DNA from: Gordonia sp. X0973
GTDB lineage: Bacteria > Actinomycetota > Actinomycetes > Mycobacteriales > Mycobacteriaceae
DNA length: 64,000 bases
Direction of reading: 5' to 3'
Assembly (NCBI RefSeq): GCF_013348785.1
Contig: NZ_CP054691.1
Coordinates: forward strand, 186,001 to 250,000
In this document: positions 1-10,501 of the stretch, piece after piece
Numbering within the stretch: position 1 is the stretch's first letter
Layout: each line of letters begins with the position of its first letter
Program-made: the position numbers and the translations under genes
Notes under the pieces: model-generated
What the model was told of the DNA's origin: nothing
Databases searched by the model: none
Seen by the model: only the letters and a program-made list of their open reading frames with translations

Positions 1-1910
1 CCGACCTCGTGGAGCGCCTCCGTCTCACACAGGGCGACCGGTCGCTCATGGTCTCCTCGCTCGAATTCGACCTCTCGGTCTTCGACGTCTTCGCCCTGCT
101 CGCGGTCGGCGGATCGGTCGTCGTCCCCGACGACGCCGGTGCGGGCAAGGCCGACGATTGGGTGCGGCTCCTCGCCGAGCAGCAGGTCACCGTCCTCAAC
201 TGCGTCCCCTCGATCCTGGGCATGATCCTCGACCTGGGTCCGCTGGCGCCGTCCGTGCGCGAGATCATCATGGGCGGCGACAAGGTCGATGTCTCCCTGC
301 TCGAGCGTGTCGCGCAGCAGTCGCCGCATTGCCGCGCCGCCGGACTGGGCGGCACCACCGAGACGGCCATCCACTCCACCTACTGCGCGGCCGCCGACAT
401 CCCGCCGGGCTTCGCATTCGTGCCCTACGGCTTCCCGCTCGCCGGTGTGGCATGCCGCGTCGTCGACGAGCAGGGTCGCGACCGGCCCGACTTCGTGCCG
501 GGCGAACTCTGGATCGGTGGGGCCGGTGTCGCCGCCGGCTATCGCGCCGACGCGGAGCGCACCGCCGACCGCTTCGTCGAGCACGACGGGCAGCGCTGGT
601 ATCGCACCGGCGACCTCGCGCGCTACCTCCCGGGCGGATTCCTCGACTTCCTCGGCCGCGCCGACCACCTGGTCAAGGTGCGCGGCTACCGCATCGAACT
701 CGGCGAGGTGGAGGCCGCGCTGCTGCGACAGGCGGTCGTCACCGGTGCCGTCGCCTGGTCGGACGGTCGGGACCTGCGCGCCGCGATCACCGTCGACGAT
801 GAGGCGTCCACGGCCGACGAGGTGCGCGCCGCGCTGGCCGCCGATCTGCCCGAGCACATGATCCCGCGCTCGGTGATCGCCCTGTCCGAGCTGCCGCTCA
901 CCGGCAACGGGAAATACGACCGCAAGAAGGTCGCCGAACTCTCCGTCGCCGACGAGCCGACCGGGGCTGCGGCCCCGCGCACACCCGTCGAAGAGGTCCT
1001 CGTGGACGTCCTCGGCGGAGTCCTCGGCACCGATCGCATCGGCGTCCACGACGACTTCCTCGCCCTCGGCGGCGATTCGGTCCTCGCCACCCGCTTCGTC
1101 GCGCAGACCCGCGAATGGCTCGACGTGCCGCGGCTGTCGGTCGCCGACGTCTTCGCCAACCGCACCGTCGCCGGGCTTGCCGAGCGGATCGTCGGACTCG
1201 ACCCCGACGTCGAAACGGCCGCGGCCGAGTACCTGGAGGTCATGGCGATGTCCGACGACGAGGTCGCCGCCGAGCTGCAAAGCGCCGAGTGGGCACCCGA
1301 ATCCCCCCGAGTGGGCACCTCATTGTCACCGACTGGGCACCCGGAGCGCCCACTGCGCGAACGGCTCACCCACGTGCCGATGGATGCCGACGCCCATACG
1401 GCGATCATCCGCGAATGGCTCAACCATCCGAAGTCGAAGTACTGGGAGATGCTGACCGCCTCGCACGAGGAGGTCGCGACAATGATCCGCGACGCCCAGA
1501 CCGGCGAGCCCTACGGCATGCGCCTGGGCCTCTTCGACGGTCAGCCGCAGTTCCTCTTCGAGCTGTACGACCCGACGGTCAGCGAACTCGCCGATCCGAG
1601 CACCGGGTACGTCCACGCCGACGGCGACATCGGGATGCACCTGCTGGTCGCGCCGACCGACGAGCCGATCGCCGGCTTCACCGCCGAGGTCATGCTCCAC
1701 ATCATTTCGACGGCGTTCTTCGCCGCCGGTGCCCAGCGCGTCGTCGTCGAGCCCGACGTCCGCAACAGCCACGTGCAACGACTCAACGCCGGGGTCGGGT
1801 TCACCGTGGCCGGTGACTACCCCGTCGGCAAGAAGACCGCGCGCCTGAGCTACTGCACCCGTGACGACTTCACGAGGCTCACCGACAACGGACGGCGGAT
1901 CGCGCAGTGA
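1..1910 (+). CDS. NRPS C-terminal part: adenylation - carrier - GNAT (5'-truncated by window)
   Basis: The open frame enters from the left edge, so the N-terminus is missing. In order it shows the second half of an amino-acid adenylation domain (YRTGDLAR near nt 600, then [17 protein letters not shown], and NGKYDRKK near nt 915), a peptidyl carrier with LGGDS (phosphopantetheine serine codon at nt 1077), and a C-terminal GNAT domain of the siderophore acyltransferase kind (about nt 1365-1905). The FDLSVFDVF segment resembles A domains of phenyloxazoline synthases such as MbtB. Inferred role: activation of Ser/Thr/Cys for the aryl-oxazoline or thiazoline part of a siderophore, with the GNAT domain acylating a hydroxylamine or amine. 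The linker between carrier and GNAT contains three tandem 22-bp repeat units in frame (nt 1287-1352). The stop overlaps the next start (GTGA). The family is clear; the substrate is not known. Confidence 0.85.
   Translation, partial: DLVERLRLTQGDRSLMVSSLEFDLSVFDVFALLAVGGSVVVPDDAGAGKADDWVRLLAEQQVTVLNCVPSILGMILDLGPLAPSVREIIMGGDKVDVSLLERVAQQSPHCRAAGLGGTTETAIHSTYCAAADIPPGFAFVPYGFPLAGVACRVVDEQGRDRPDFVPGELWIGGAGVAAGYRADAERTADRFVEHDGQRWYRTGDLARYLPGGFLDFLGRADHLVKVRGYRIELGEVEAALLRQAVVTGAVAWSDGRDLRAAITVDDEASTADEVRAALAADLPEHMIPRSVIALSELPLTGNGKYDRKKVAELSVADEPTGAAAPRTPVEEVLVDVLGGVLGTDRIGVHDDFLALGGDSVLATRFVAQTREWLDVPRLSVADVFANRTVAGLAERIVGLDPDVETAAAEYLEVMAMSDDEVAAELQSAEWAPESPRVGTSLSPTGHPERPLRERLTHVPMDADAHTAIIREWLNHPKSKYWEMLTASHEEVATMIRDAQTGEPYGMRLGLFDGQPQFLFELYDPTVSELADPSTGYVHADGDIGMHLLVAPTDEPIAGFTAEVMLHIISTAFFAAGAQRVVVEPDVRNSHVQRLNAGVGFTVAGDYPVGKKTARLSYCTRDDFTRLTDNGRRIAQ
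1287..1352 (+). repeat. Three 22-bp repeat units inside the NRPS-GNAT coding sequence
   Basis: GAGTGGGCACCC-type units start at 1287, 1309 and 1331, exactly 22 bp apart. Three units are 66 bp, or 22 codons, so the frame is kept while each unit is read in a different phase. The same unit is tandemly repeated between genes at 50174-50261. It sits in the linker between the carrier and the GNAT domain. Confidence 0.8.
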
Positions 1911-3706
1911 ACGAGATGTGGACCGTCTACCGCGGGCGCATGACCGCGAAGATCCTGGCCGAGCTGTGCCACGAGCAGGTCATCACGCCCACCCGCACCG
2001 ACATCGGATTCGCCGTGCGCTCCGACGACGGTCGCACCGAGTACACCTTCGACGCCCAGGTGCTTGAGCTGGACTCGTGGTGCATCGACGAGGCGAGCAT
2101 CCGTCGCAGCGTCGAGGGCGGCGGACACGCCCTGGACCCGGTTGCCGTCGTCGTCGACTTCGCCGAGTCGTTGGGGCTGGGGGGCGATGACCTCGTCGCC
2201 TACCTGGAGGAACTCGTCAACACGCTGGCACTCGGCGCGGATCGGCCGGCCGACCGTCGGCGCACCTCGCGGGAACTCGTCGCGGCGGGACACCCGGTAC
2301 CGGTCTTCCAAGCCGTCGAGTCGGCGATGACCGAGGGCCATCCGTGCTTCATCGCCAATGCGGGTCGGATCGGATTCAGCGCCGACGACCTGCGCCGCTA
2401 CGCACCCGAATTCGGGCCGCGGATGCGGTTGACGTGGCTCGCGGTGTGGGCCGACGACGTGGAGTTCGCCGCGATGTCCGACGTGGACTACGACGCCTTG
2501 ATCGACGCCGAGTTGGGCGCCGCGCGCCAGGACTTCGACGCCCTGCTCGCCGAACGCGGCCTCGATCCGGCGGACTACCGCTACCTCCCGGCGCATCCGT
2601 GGCAGTGGGCCAACCGTGCGGCCCGACTGTTCGCCGGCCAGGTCGCGGCCGGGCGGATCGTCGAACTCGGCCCGTCGCCCGACGAATACCAGCCGCAGCA
2701 GTCCATCCGCACGTTGTTCAACGTCAGCGAGCCGTCGCGCAACTACACGAAGGTGTCGCTGTCGATCACCAACATGGGCTTCACGCGCGGGATGTCGGCC
2801 GACTACATGGGTACGACGCCGGTCATCAACGACTGGGTGCGCAACCGCATCGGCGACGACGAGTACCTGCGCTCGATCGGCTTCGAGGTGCTCTACGAGG
2901 TGGCGGCGATCGGCTACCGCAACCCCGCGGTGAACGCGGTGACGCAACCCGGCTCGGAGTACCGCAAGATGCTCGCCGCCCTGTGGCGACAGTCGCCGGT
3001 GCCGCTGCTGCGCGACGGCGAGACGCTGTCGACGATGGCGGCGCTGCTGCACGTCGACCACACCGGTGAACCGTTCGTCGGTGCCCTCGTCGAGCGGTCC
3101 GGGCTGCCCGCGCGCGAGTGGCTGCGCTCCTACCTCGACGCGTACCTCCACCCGATCACCTACCTGCTCTACGCGCACGAACTCAAGTTCTCGCCGCACG
3201 GGGAGAACCTGATCCTGGTGCTGCGCGACGGGGTGCCGGTCCGCTCGATCCTGAAGGACATCGGCGAGGAGGTCTTCATCCTCGGCGACGCCCCGGATCT
3301 GCCGGAGGAGGCGGTGCGCGCGAAGTCGCAGGAGGCCGACGAGACGCGCAACCTGGGCATCCTCTCCGACGTCTTCGACGACTTCTTCCGGCCGTTGGCC
3401 GCACTGTTGCACCGGTTCGGAATCGTCGACGACGACGAGTTCTGGCAGGAGGTCGCCGCCAGCATCAACGCATTGCAGGCGCAGCACCCGGAGTTGGCGG
3501 AACGCTTCGCGCGGTGGGATGTGTTCGCGCCGAGCTTCGGGGCGATCCACTTGAACCAGCTGCAGTTGCGCAACCGCCAGCGGATGGCCGACCACGAGAT
3601 CCCCTACTCCGACATGGTCGCCGCCGGGCACGAGCTGGTGAACCCGATCCACTCGCGCGCCACGGCGACACGAGAAGCACTTTCGACGATGGCAGAAGCA
3701 CGATGA
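1907..3706 (+). CDS. IucA/IucC-family siderophore synthetase (NIS)
   Basis: A 599-residue NRPS-independent siderophore synthetase. The family condenses a carboxylate (citrate, succinate and similar) with an amine or hydroxylamine using ATP, through an acyl-adenylate. Family signatures are present: HPWQW at residue 230, [23 protein letters not shown], and the C-terminal FhuF-like part with [12 protein letters not shown] and [10 protein letters not shown]. The length is normal. The GTG start overlaps the upstream stop by 4 nt, indicating translational coupling. Finding it between NRPS and mycobactin-type genes implies a hybrid product. The NIS subtype (A, B or C) cannot be fixed from the sequence alone. 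Confidence 0.93.
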   Translation: MNEMWTVYRGRMTAKILAELCHEQVITPTRTDIGFAVRSDDGRTEYTFDAQVLELDSWCIDEASIRRSVEGGGHALDPVAVVVDFAESLGLGGDDLVAYLEELVNTLALGADRPADRRRTSRELVAAGHPVPVFQAVESAMTEGHPCFIANAGRIGFSADDLRRYAPEFGPRMRLTWLAVWADDVEFAAMSDVDYDALIDAELGAARQDFDALLAERGLDPADYRYLPAHPWQWANRAARLFAGQVAAGRIVELGPSPDEYQPQQSIRTLFNVSEPSRNYTKVSLSITNMGFTRGMSADYMGTTPVINDWVRNRIGDDEYLRSIGFEVLYEVAAIGYRNPAVNAVTQPGSEYRKMLAALWRQSPVPLLRDGETLSTMAALLHVDHTGEPFVGALVERSGLPAREWLRSYLDAYLHPITYLLYAHELKFSPHGENLILVLRDGVPVRSILKDIGEEVFILGDAPDLPEEAVRAKSQEADETRNLGILSDVFDDFFRPLAALLHRFGIVDDDEFWQEVAASINALQAQHPELAERFARWDVFAPSFGAIHLNQLQLRNRQRMADHEIPYSDMVAAGHELVNPIHSRATATREALSTMAEAR

Positions 3707-6054
3707 GCATTCGATACGAGCACGAGACCATTCGCGACGAGTGGGGCATCCCGCACATCTGGTCGCCGAACCCGGCCGGCACCATCTACGCGCAGGGACG
3801 CGCATGCGCTCAGGACCGGGCGTGGCAGATCGAGTTCCTGCGCCTGCGCGCGGAAGGTCGCACCGCCGAGGCCTTCGGCCCGACCGCCGTCGAATGGGAC
3901 CGCTTCGCCCGTCGCTCCGGCATGGACCGCTCCGCTCGCGCCGTCTACGAACGGTCGTCGACGCGGACGCGGGAACTTCTCGACGCGTATGCCGCCGGTG
4001 TGAACAGCACCCTCGACGACGCGACCGCGCCGGAACTCGAGGAACTCGACCACCGTCCCCGGCCGTGGCAGCCGTGGACCCCGATCGCGGTCTTCCTCAT
4101 GCACCACATCCTGTTCGGCCGGTTCACCACCAAGCTGTGGCGGGCGCACGCCGCGCGGGCCTTCGGTCGTGACGGGCTCACCATGTTCGACCTCGAGGGT
4201 GCCGGGTTGGACGGCGGCGTCGGCTCCGACGACATGCCCGATCTCCCGGACGACGACTTCCTCGCGACCCTCCTCGCCGAGTGGGCCCGCCTCGCTGGTC
4301 GAGTGCCGGCGAGGCGCCAGCCGAGACGGCGTATCGAGACCCTGGGCAGTCAAAATGCGCCCAGTGGGCCGTCCGAACACGGCGATGCCCTCTCCGGCAG
4401 CAACGCGTGGGGCGTCGCGTCGGCGCGCACGTCGAGCGGCGGTGCGCTCATCGCGGGCGACCCGCACCGATTCCTCGAACTGCCCGGCATCTATCTGCAG
4501 TGCCAGTTGGCCTGCCCCGAATTCGACGTCGTCGGCTTCGCCTTCGCGGGCGTCCCGGGTGTCCCGCACTTCGCGCACGCGCAGGACGTCGCCTGGGCGA
4601 TCACCAACGCGATGGGCGACTACCAGGACGTCTACCGCGAGAAGCTGACGCGCACCGACGCCGGGATCGTCGCGCTGACCCCCGACGGCGAGGCACCCGT
4701 CCAGAGCTGGACCGAGACCATCGCGGTGCGCGACGGGGAGGACGTCGACGTCGAGATCGTCGTCACCGAGAACGGCCCAATCGTCCTGCGCGGCGACGGA
4801 TACGACTGGAGTCTGCGCAGCCCCATGCTCGCCGACTCCGAGGGATTCGGATTCGACGCGGTGGCCGACCTGCTGTTCGCGACGAGCATCGCCGACGTGG
4901 AGGAGGCGCTTGAAGGCTGGTCCGAGCCGGTCAACCGGATCGTGATCGCCGACTCCGCCGGGCGCGTCCACCGGCAGGTCGTCGGCGCGATGCCGCGCCG
5001 CGCGTCGGAGAACTATTGGCTCCCCGTTCCCGGGTGGGAGGAGCGCTACAAGTGGGCCGGCTACCACTGCGCCTCCATCAACGACGAGACCTTCGACGGC
5101 GGGGTGGAGGATTTCGCGGTCATCGCCAACCAGCGGATCGAGAACTGCCCGCCGCTGCAACCGGTCACCACCGAGGCGGTCGGACCGTCCCGCGCCGAGC
5201 GGATCACGGCATTACTCGCCGAGCGCACCGAGGTGTCCGCCGACGACTGCACCGAGATCCACCGCGACGTCGACCTCGACGACGCGACACTCCTGCAGCG
5301 CCGCATAGAGGCGCTGACCGGGCTGTCCGACGGTGCCGAGCGCATCCGTGCCCGCATCGTCGCCTGGGATCGGTCGATGGCCGCCGACAGTACCGACGCC
5401 TACCTGTTCGCCGCGCTGCGGACCCGCCTCGTCGGGTCGCTCGCCGCCACCGCCGAGCTGGCGAGCCTCCTTGTGCCACACGGATTCTCACCGATCTTCG
5501 ATCCGTGGTTCGTCCCGCACCCGCGCATCGCCGCCGCATTGCCGATCGTTCTCGAACGGGCCGACGGCCTCGGCGTCGAGGTCGCGGCACTGCTCACCGC
5601 CGCGCTGGAATCGCTGGCCGTCGCCACCGACGGCGGCGACTCCGCGCCGACGTGGGGCGAGCACCACCGCTTCGCCCCGATCCACGGATTCGACCTGATG
5701 GGCGCTTCTCCGGGGCACCCGGAGCTGTCCGCCCGGGTCCGCCCGGACCGCGCGCAGTTGGGCGGCGACGCCGAATGCGTCTTCGCCAACGCAGCCGCCG
5801 TCGGGTTCGACGACCAGTGCCGCGTCGGGTCGGCCGCGCGGTACGTCTGGGACCTCGCCGAGCGTGACCGAGGCCGCTGGATCGTCCCGATGGGCGCCGA
5901 TGGTCGGCCCGGCACCGCCCACTTCCAGGACCAACTCCCGCTGTGGGCGCGCGGGGAGACCGTTCCCGTGGTCAGCGATTGGACCGTGCTGCGCGAGTCG
6001 GCGTCCGCGATCGAAACCACCGACCAGACCGCCACCGCCGGAGGACACCGATGA
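3703..6054 (+). CDS. Penicillin-acylase-family Ntn hydrolase, no signal peptide
   Basis: A 783-residue member of the penicillin/acylhomoserine-lactone acylase family, which self-cleaves into alpha and beta chains with the new N-terminal Ser of the beta chain as nucleophile. The motif GSNAWGV places the presumed catalytic Ser at residue 233, followed by [10 protein letters not shown]. The alpha part opens with DEWGIPHI and [18 protein letters not shown], as in the family. PvdQ, a relative, removes a fatty acyl chain during pyoverdine maturation, so deacylation or acyl transfer on the siderophore is a reasonable inference. Unlike PvdQ, the N-terminus ([15 protein letters not shown]) has no secretion signal. 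A 48-bp repeat lies in frame at residues 198-213, just before the cleavage site. ATGA overlaps join it to both neighbours, so ATG 3703 is firm. Confidence 0.88.
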   Translation: MSIRYEHETIRDEWGIPHIWSPNPAGTIYAQGRACAQDRAWQIEFLRLRAEGRTAEAFGPTAVEWDRFARRSGMDRSARAVYERSSTRTRELLDAYAAGVNSTLDDATAPELEELDHRPRPWQPWTPIAVFLMHHILFGRFTTKLWRAHAARAFGRDGLTMFDLEGAGLDGGVGSDDMPDLPDDDFLATLLAEWARLAGRVPARRQPRRRIETLGSQNAPSGPSEHGDALSGSNAWGVASARTSSGGALIAGDPHRFLELPGIYLQCQLACPEFDVVGFAFAGVPGVPHFAHAQDVAWAITNAMGDYQDVYREKLTRTDAGIVALTPDGEAPVQSWTETIAVRDGEDVDVEIVVTENGPIVLRGDGYDWSLRSPMLADSEGFGFDAVADLLFATSIADVEEALEGWSEPVNRIVIADSAGRVHRQVVGAMPRRASENYWLPVPGWEERYKWAGYHCASINDETFDGGVEDFAVIANQRIENCPPLQPVTTEAVGPSRAERITALLAERTEVSADDCTEIHRDVDLDDATLLQRRIEALTGLSDGAERIRARIVAWDRSMAADSTDAYLFAALRTRLVGSLAATAELASLLVPHGFSPIFDPWFVPHPRIAAALPIVLERADGLGVEVAALLTAALESLAVATDGGDSAPTWGEHHRFAPIHGFDLMGASPGHPELSARVRPDRAQLGGDAECVFANAAAVGFDDQCRVGSAARYVWDLAERDRGRWIVPMGADGRPGTAHFQDQLPLWARGETVPVVSDWTVLRESASAIETTDQTATAGGHR
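4294..4341 (+). repeat. 48-bp element in frame inside the Ntn hydrolase
   Basis: A full 48-bp copy of the dispersed element, read in frame as residues 198-213 ([16 protein letters not shown]). Every other copy I can see carries GCTAGC at its centre. In this frame that would give a TAG stop, but this copy has GCCAGC, giving CAG (Gln). The insertion lies between the alpha-chain region and the presumed maturation Ser233, where family members carry a removable spacer peptide. Confidence 0.85.
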
Positions 6055-7583
6055 CCGACACCCTCGAGGCGCGCCGAGAGCTGCTGCGCCGCCGTCGCGC
6101 CCGCCGATTGGGCACCTCCGATACGTCGCAATCGCTCCCGGTGGGCACCCCGGAGGCGTCGAGTGGGCAGTCGCTCGGCGCTGCGGAACGCCGCATGTGG
6201 CGGATCCACCAGCTCGACCCGGAATCGGTCTCGCACAACATCACCTTGTTGCTGCGCGGCGACGGCCGGTCGGCACAGCAACTCATCGTCGGCATCGAAT
6301 CGACGATCGCGGGTGCGGCGGTGCTCTCGTCGACCATCGCCGTCGTCGACGACGAGCCGCGTCGCGAACCGGCGACGACCACCGGCCGCTGGATCGAACC
6401 GGGCGGGCTGTGGGCGCTGGGCGGCGGGACCGTCGGCGAGGGGATCGGCGCGCAGGCGACGGCGTCGGCACTGGCCCGCACCCCCTTCGACCTCACCCGC
6501 GAGGCACCCGTCCGCGCACGTGTCTTCGGGAGCGACGACGGCCCCGTCGAGGTGGTGCTGAGCTTCCACCACCTCGCCGTCGACGACACCTCGTGGCCGT
6601 TGCTGCTCGGTTCGATGCTTCGCGGGGGGCTGGATGCGGATTCTCGGCTTGCGAGGTCTCGATACGTCGACTCGGCTAGCGCCTCGCCGACACTCGACCA
6701 CCGTCCGACCCGCTCGACCGACGCGGAGCCAGTCGACTACCGTCTGACCCGCTCGACCGACGCCGAGCCAGTCGACCGGCTCCCGCTGGCCGTCGAGCAT
6801 GCCCGGGAGACGTGGGCGGCACCCGGAATTCGGTTCCCCCTCTCCGACGAGCTCCCGTCGACGACCCCGGAGCAGAGCTGGCTCGTGCCCCTCGACGAGG
6901 CCCCCGGCCAGCAGCTCCGTCGCGACCTCGACCCCGGCGACCTCGCCGCGTTCGCCGCCTACGCCCCGACGATCGGCGGCACCGCCAACGCCGCGCTCAT
7001 CGCGCTGACCGCACTCACGGTCTCCGCGCTCACCGGCGCCTACGACCACGTGCTCCTCGTCCCCGCCGACAACAGGCGGCCCGAGCAGGCCCCGGACCTG
7101 GTCGGCTACTGCGGAAACATCATCCCGATCCGATTCACCTTCGACCCGGACGGGACCGTCGACGACGCGATGCGCGCGGGTCTCGCGTCGATCTACGCGG
7201 CGATGACCTACGCCGACGTGGACTTCGGCTCGGTGCTGACGGCGTTGCGGCGCAGCGGCGGCCGGTTCCCGGTGGTCGAGATCATGGGGTCGGTCCGTAA
7301 CGCGCCGATGCGCGGGATCCCGGTTCCCGACGGCGTGACCGTCGACTACCGGTCGGTCTCCTGCGGCATCGCGCCCTACCCGATGACCCTCGCCATCGAG
7401 CTTGCCGACGACGGATCAGCCCATCTCGAGGTCGATTGCCAACTGGGTACGGGCGAGGTGATCGCCGAGCGCGCCGTCGCCGCGGTCACCGACCTCCTGC
7501 ACCAGATTCCCCCCGCAGCGCATGAGCCGTTGGCCGCGCTGCTCGCCAATGCCGGTATCGCCCCGGCATCCCCCCAACAGTGA
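6051..7583 (+). CDS. Stand-alone NRPS condensation-domain protein
   Basis: 510 residues resembling one condensation domain, with the HHxxxD motif as HHLAVDD at residues 173-179 and a C-domain-like C-terminal half ([17 protein letters not shown], near residue 345). No adenylation or carrier domain follows, so it would act in trans on carrier-bound intermediates or free amines. Two low-complexity stretches coincide with repeats: an N-terminal one containing 22-bp-type units (nt 6116-6173), and one between the two halves of the domain carrying a full 48-bp element plus a 39-bp tandem duplication (nt 6655-6778). ATG 6051 overlaps the upstream stop. It could be an amide-forming C domain or an acyltransferase-like relative; the family is clear, the reaction is not. 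Confidence 0.82.
   Translation: MTDTLEARRELLRRRRARRLGTSDTSQSLPVGTPEASSGQSLGAAERRMWRIHQLDPESVSHNITLLLRGDGRSAQQLIVGIESTIAGAAVLSSTIAVVDDEPRREPATTTGRWIEPGGLWALGGGTVGEGIGAQATASALARTPFDLTREAPVRARVFGSDDGPVEVVLSFHHLAVDDTSWPLLLGSMLRGGLDADSRLARSRYVDSASASPTLDHRPTRSTDAEPVDYRLTRSTDAEPVDRLPLAVEHARETWAAPGIRFPLSDELPSTTPEQSWLVPLDEAPGQQLRRDLDPGDLAAFAAYAPTIGGTANAALIALTALTVSALTGAYDHVLLVPADNRRPEQAPDLVGYCGNIIPIRFTFDPDGTVDDAMRAGLASIYAAMTYADVDFGSVLTALRRSGGRFPVVEIMGSVRNAPMRGIPVPDGVTVDYRSVSCGIAPYPMTLAIELADDGSAHLEVDCQLGTGEVIAERAVAAVTDLLHQIPPAAHEPLAALLANAGIAPASPQQ
6116..6173 (+). repeat. Degenerate 22/23-bp repeat units in the condensation gene
   Basis: GTGGGCACC-like units start near 6116, 6139 and 6161, with spacing of 23 and 22 bp. 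They match the unit seen at 1287-1352 and 50174-50261, but are more decayed. They encode the N-terminal [20 protein letters not shown] stretch before the domain begins. Confidence 0.6.
6655..6778 (+). repeat. 48-bp element plus 39-bp tandem duplication inside the condensation gene
   Basis: Nt 6655-6702 is a complete 48-bp element in the opposite orientation to the copy at 4294. It is followed by a 39-bp segment present twice (6701-6739 and 6740-6778), giving 13-residue repeats ending [10 protein letters not shown]. Both lengths are multiples of three. The insertion follows the HHxxxD half (residue 178), at about residues 202-243, where the two lobes of a condensation domain are joined. Confidence 0.8.
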
Positions 7584-9130
7584 GGCAGCGTGTGACACAC
7601 CAATCAGAAGTCCGCACGAGCCGGTTCTCCAAGCCGGGACACGGCTGGTCCGAGGTGGGCCGGCAACTGATCGACGCCGCGACGACGGTTGCCGGGCGAG
7701 CGCCGCGCGACCCGCTGCCGGTCGGTGCCCCCGACGAGGTGCTGGCCAGCGTCGCACGCGAGCTCGGCGCCCCCGAGCTACCTGAGGCGGGGATCGGCGA
7801 GGAGGCGGCGCTGCGCCGGATGGCCCACATCGTCCACGAGTACGGCCTGAACTTGACGCACGAGCTGTGCGCCGCGCACCTGCAGCCGCCGCCGCTGTCG
7901 GTCGCCGTCGCCGCCGATGCGCTGGCGAGCGCCACCAACGCCTCGCTGGACACCTACGACTCGGGCCCGGCGACGCTGGCCATCGAGACCTGGACCGTGC
8001 AGACGCTGGCCCGTCTCGCCGGCTTGCCGTCGACGGCGGGCGGCGTCTTCGGGCCGGGCGGCTCGTATTCGAACCTGCTGGCCATGCTCATCGCCCGCGA
8101 CCGCGCCGGTGCGAGCCGCGGCATCGACATCCGCCAGCACGGCGTGCGAGCGCTGGGCTCACCGGTCGTCCTGTGCAGCAAGGTCGCCCACTTCTCCCTC
8201 CAACGTGCTTGTGCCGCTTTGGGTTTGGGGGAGCAGGCGGTCGTCACCGTCGACTGCGACGACGAGCACCGCATGGTCCCGGCGGCGTTGGAGGCGACCC
8301 TCGACGCGCTCGTGGCCGACGACCGCACGCCCGTCGCGGTCGTCGCGACCGCCGGCACCACCGACTTCGGGACCGTCGACCCGCTGCCGGAGATCGCCGA
8401 GATCGCGCGGCGTCACGGGCTGTGGTTCCACGTCGACGCGGCTTACGGCTTCGGGGCGCTGTTCTCCGACCGCTTCGCCGGACTCCTGCGCGGTATCGGC
8501 GATGCCGACTCGATCACCCTCGACCTGCACAAGGTCGGCTGGCAGCCGGCCGCCGCGAGTCTGCTGTTGCTGGCCGACACGAACAGCTTCGCTTCCCTCG
8601 ACCGCTCGGTCGCCTACCTGAATCCCGAGGATGACCTGGAGGCGGGTTTCGGCGGCCAGCTCGGGCTCACGTTGCAGACGACGCGGCGCCCGGACGTGCT
8701 CAAGGTCGCGACCACGCTGCTCGCCTACGGACGCGACGGACTCGGCTCGATGCTCGAGGACTGCCACAACCTCGCCGCGCATGCGCAGCGCCGCGTCGAA
8801 TCCGAGCCGCAGCTCGCGCTGGTCTCACCGGCGACGCTCACCACCGTCGTCTTCCAATACCTGTGCGACGAGCCCGACATCGACCAGGTCAATGCCGAGC
8901 TACGCCGCCGACTGATCAGCTCGGGCACCGCGCTGATCGGCCGCACCCAGGTCCGCGTCGACGCCGCCGACGACCAGTCGCGGACCTGTCTGAAACTCAC
9001 CCTGCTCAACCCGGAGACCTCGCCGGCCGACATCGAACGGCTCTTCGACGAGATCCTCCGCGTCGCGCTGGAAGTGGAATCCGAAGGACTGGCCCCGGCC
9101 GCACTCAACGTAGGAGTTGCTCATGACTGA
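7580..9130 (+). CDS. PLP-dependent group II amino-acid decarboxylase
   Basis: 516 residues of the aromatic-L-amino-acid/2,4-diaminobutyrate decarboxylase fold. The PLP lysine lies in DLHKVGW at residue 318, with the ring-pairing Asp in HVDAAYG at residue 286. Siderophore operons use such enzymes to make diamines (DesA: lysine to cadaverine) or diaminopropane. With an N-hydroxylase immediately downstream, diamine supply for a hydroxamate is the likely role. The GTG start overlaps the previous stop by 4 nt. The substrate (lysine, ornithine or diaminobutyrate) cannot be read from the sequence. Confidence 0.9.
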   Translation: MRQRVTHQSEVRTSRFSKPGHGWSEVGRQLIDAATTVAGRAPRDPLPVGAPDEVLASVARELGAPELPEAGIGEEAALRRMAHIVHEYGLNLTHELCAAHLQPPPLSVAVAADALASATNASLDTYDSGPATLAIETWTVQTLARLAGLPSTAGGVFGPGGSYSNLLAMLIARDRAGASRGIDIRQHGVRALGSPVVLCSKVAHFSLQRACAALGLGEQAVVTVDCDDEHRMVPAALEATLDALVADDRTPVAVVATAGTTDFGTVDPLPEIAEIARRHGLWFHVDAAYGFGALFSDRFAGLLRGIGDADSITLDLHKVGWQPAAASLLLLADTNSFASLDRSVAYLNPEDDLEAGFGGQLGLTLQTTRRPDVLKVATTLLAYGRDGLGSMLEDCHNLAAHAQRRVESEPQLALVSPATLTTVVFQYLCDEPDIDQVNAELRRRLISSGTALIGRTQVRVDAADDQSRTCLKLTLLNPETSPADIERLFDEILRVALEVESEGLAPAALNVGVAHD

Positions 9131-10460
9131 CCCCGACAACCGCGAACAGGAGAACCGCGAGCAGGTCGACGTCCTCGCGGTCGGCTGCGGGCCGTTCAAC
9201 CTCGGCCTGGCCGCACTGGCCTCGACGGTCGAGGACGCCGACGTGCTCGTCGTCGACTCGTCGGAGCGCTTCGCCTGGCATCCGGGGCTGATGTTCGAGG
9301 ACGCGAAGCTACAGGTCAGCTTCCTGTCCGACCTCGTGTCCCTCGTCGACCCGACGCATCCGCTCTCCTTCCTCGCCTACCTGGCCGACGTCGACCGCCT
9401 CTACCCCTTCCTGGTGCGCGAGGACTTCTTCCCGACGCGGCGCGAGTACGAGGCCTACCTGCTGTGGGTCATCGACCGGCTCGACGGGCTGCGGTTCGGC
9501 ACCACCGTGACCGAGGTCCGTTGGGATGAGCGAAACGAGCGCTTCGAGGTCGACCTCCTCGGCGCCGACGGCGCCTCGACGGTGCTCGCCCGCCACGTCG
9601 TCGTCGGGATCGGCACCGAGCCGTTCATCCCCCGCGCGGTGTCGGCGGACTCCCCGTCGCTCGTCCACAGCGCCGACTACCTGTTCCGCCGCGACGAGAT
9701 CCGCGATGCCGAGTCGGTCACCGTGATCGGATCGGGGCAGTCCGGCGCGGAGATCGTCGCCGACCTGCTGGAGGCGAATCTCGACGGAGGTCCCGCGGTG
9801 CGCTGGTGGACGCGCACGCCGTGGTTCGCGCCGTTGGACTTCACCAAGCTCTCGTTGGAGATGACCACCCCGGCCTACATGGACTACTTCCACTCGCTGC
9901 CGGAGGCGACGCGCGACGAGGTGCGTAGGGGGCATTGGCAGTTCCACAAGGGCATCTCCTCGGAGACGCTGGAGCGACTGCACGACCTGCTGTACCGCCG
10001 CGAACTGCTGGAGAAGTTGCCGACGGTGCAGCTGCGCAACGGCGTCGCGATCGAAGGCATCGAACCCATCGCCGACGGCGGGCTGCGGGTGCGCGGCCGC
10101 CACGTCGACACTGGGAGCCTACTGGCCCATCACGCCGACGTGGTGATCGCGGCGACCGGGTACACCGAGCGCGAACCGGCGTTCCTGGCCCCGATCGACC
10201 AGCTCCTACAACGCGACTCACAGGGACGCCTAGTCATCGAGGCGAACCACTCCGTCGCCGCGCCCGGCGCCCTGGCCGACCGGCTCTTCGTCGCGAATGC
10301 CGAGCACCACGCCGTCGGCGTCTCCGCGCCCAACCTCGACATCGGTGCGGTGCGCAACGCCAAGATCCTCAACACCGTGCTCGGTCGCGAGGAATACCGA
10401 CTGCAGCGACAGACCGCCTTCACGAGCTTCGGCGTCGGCGCCGACCTGGTGGCGGAATGA
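9123..10460 (+). CDS. Lysine/ornithine/diamine N-monooxygenase (IucD/SidA/DesB family)
   Basis: A 445-residue flavin-dependent N-hydroxylase. It has the FAD loop GCGPFNLGLA near residue 21, FLSDLVSLVDPTHPLSFLAYL as in the family, an NADPH-binding VIGSGQSGAEI near residue 201, and a C-terminal ATGY motif. It would hydroxylate a terminal amine with NADPH and O2 to give the hydroxylamine that is later acylated to a hydroxamate. I chose ATG 9123 because AGGAG lies 6 nt upstream (9112-9116); a TTG six bases earlier is less likely. It overlaps the decarboxylase by 8 nt, suggesting the decarboxylated diamine is its substrate, as in desferrioxamine pathways. Confidence 0.93.
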   Translation: MTDPDNREQENREQVDVLAVGCGPFNLGLAALASTVEDADVLVVDSSERFAWHPGLMFEDAKLQVSFLSDLVSLVDPTHPLSFLAYLADVDRLYPFLVREDFFPTRREYEAYLLWVIDRLDGLRFGTTVTEVRWDERNERFEVDLLGADGASTVLARHVVVGIGTEPFIPRAVSADSPSLVHSADYLFRRDEIRDAESVTVIGSGQSGAEIVADLLEANLDGGPAVRWWTRTPWFAPLDFTKLSLEMTTPAYMDYFHSLPEATRDEVRRGHWQFHKGISSETLERLHDLLYRRELLEKLPTVQLRNGVAIEGIEPIADGGLRVRGRHVDTGSLLAHHADVVIAATGYTEREPAFLAPIDQLLQRDSQGRLVIEANHSVAAPGALADRLFVANAEHHAVGVSAPNLDIGAVRNAKILNTVLGREEYRLQRQTAFTSFGVGADLVAE

Positions 10461-10501
10461 CCACCCGACCCATCTCTGCCGAACTGGAAGGACCGAGCAC
10501 T

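Noticed and set aside
1850-3805. Long open frame on the minus strand opposite the IucA/IucC gene
   Set aside because: It is a high-GC shadow; its protein has no family features, and the plus-strand gene shows clear motifs.
9117-9122. TTG start for the N-hydroxylase
   Set aside because: AGGAG directly abuts it, leaving no spacing, while ATG 9123 has 6-nt spacing.
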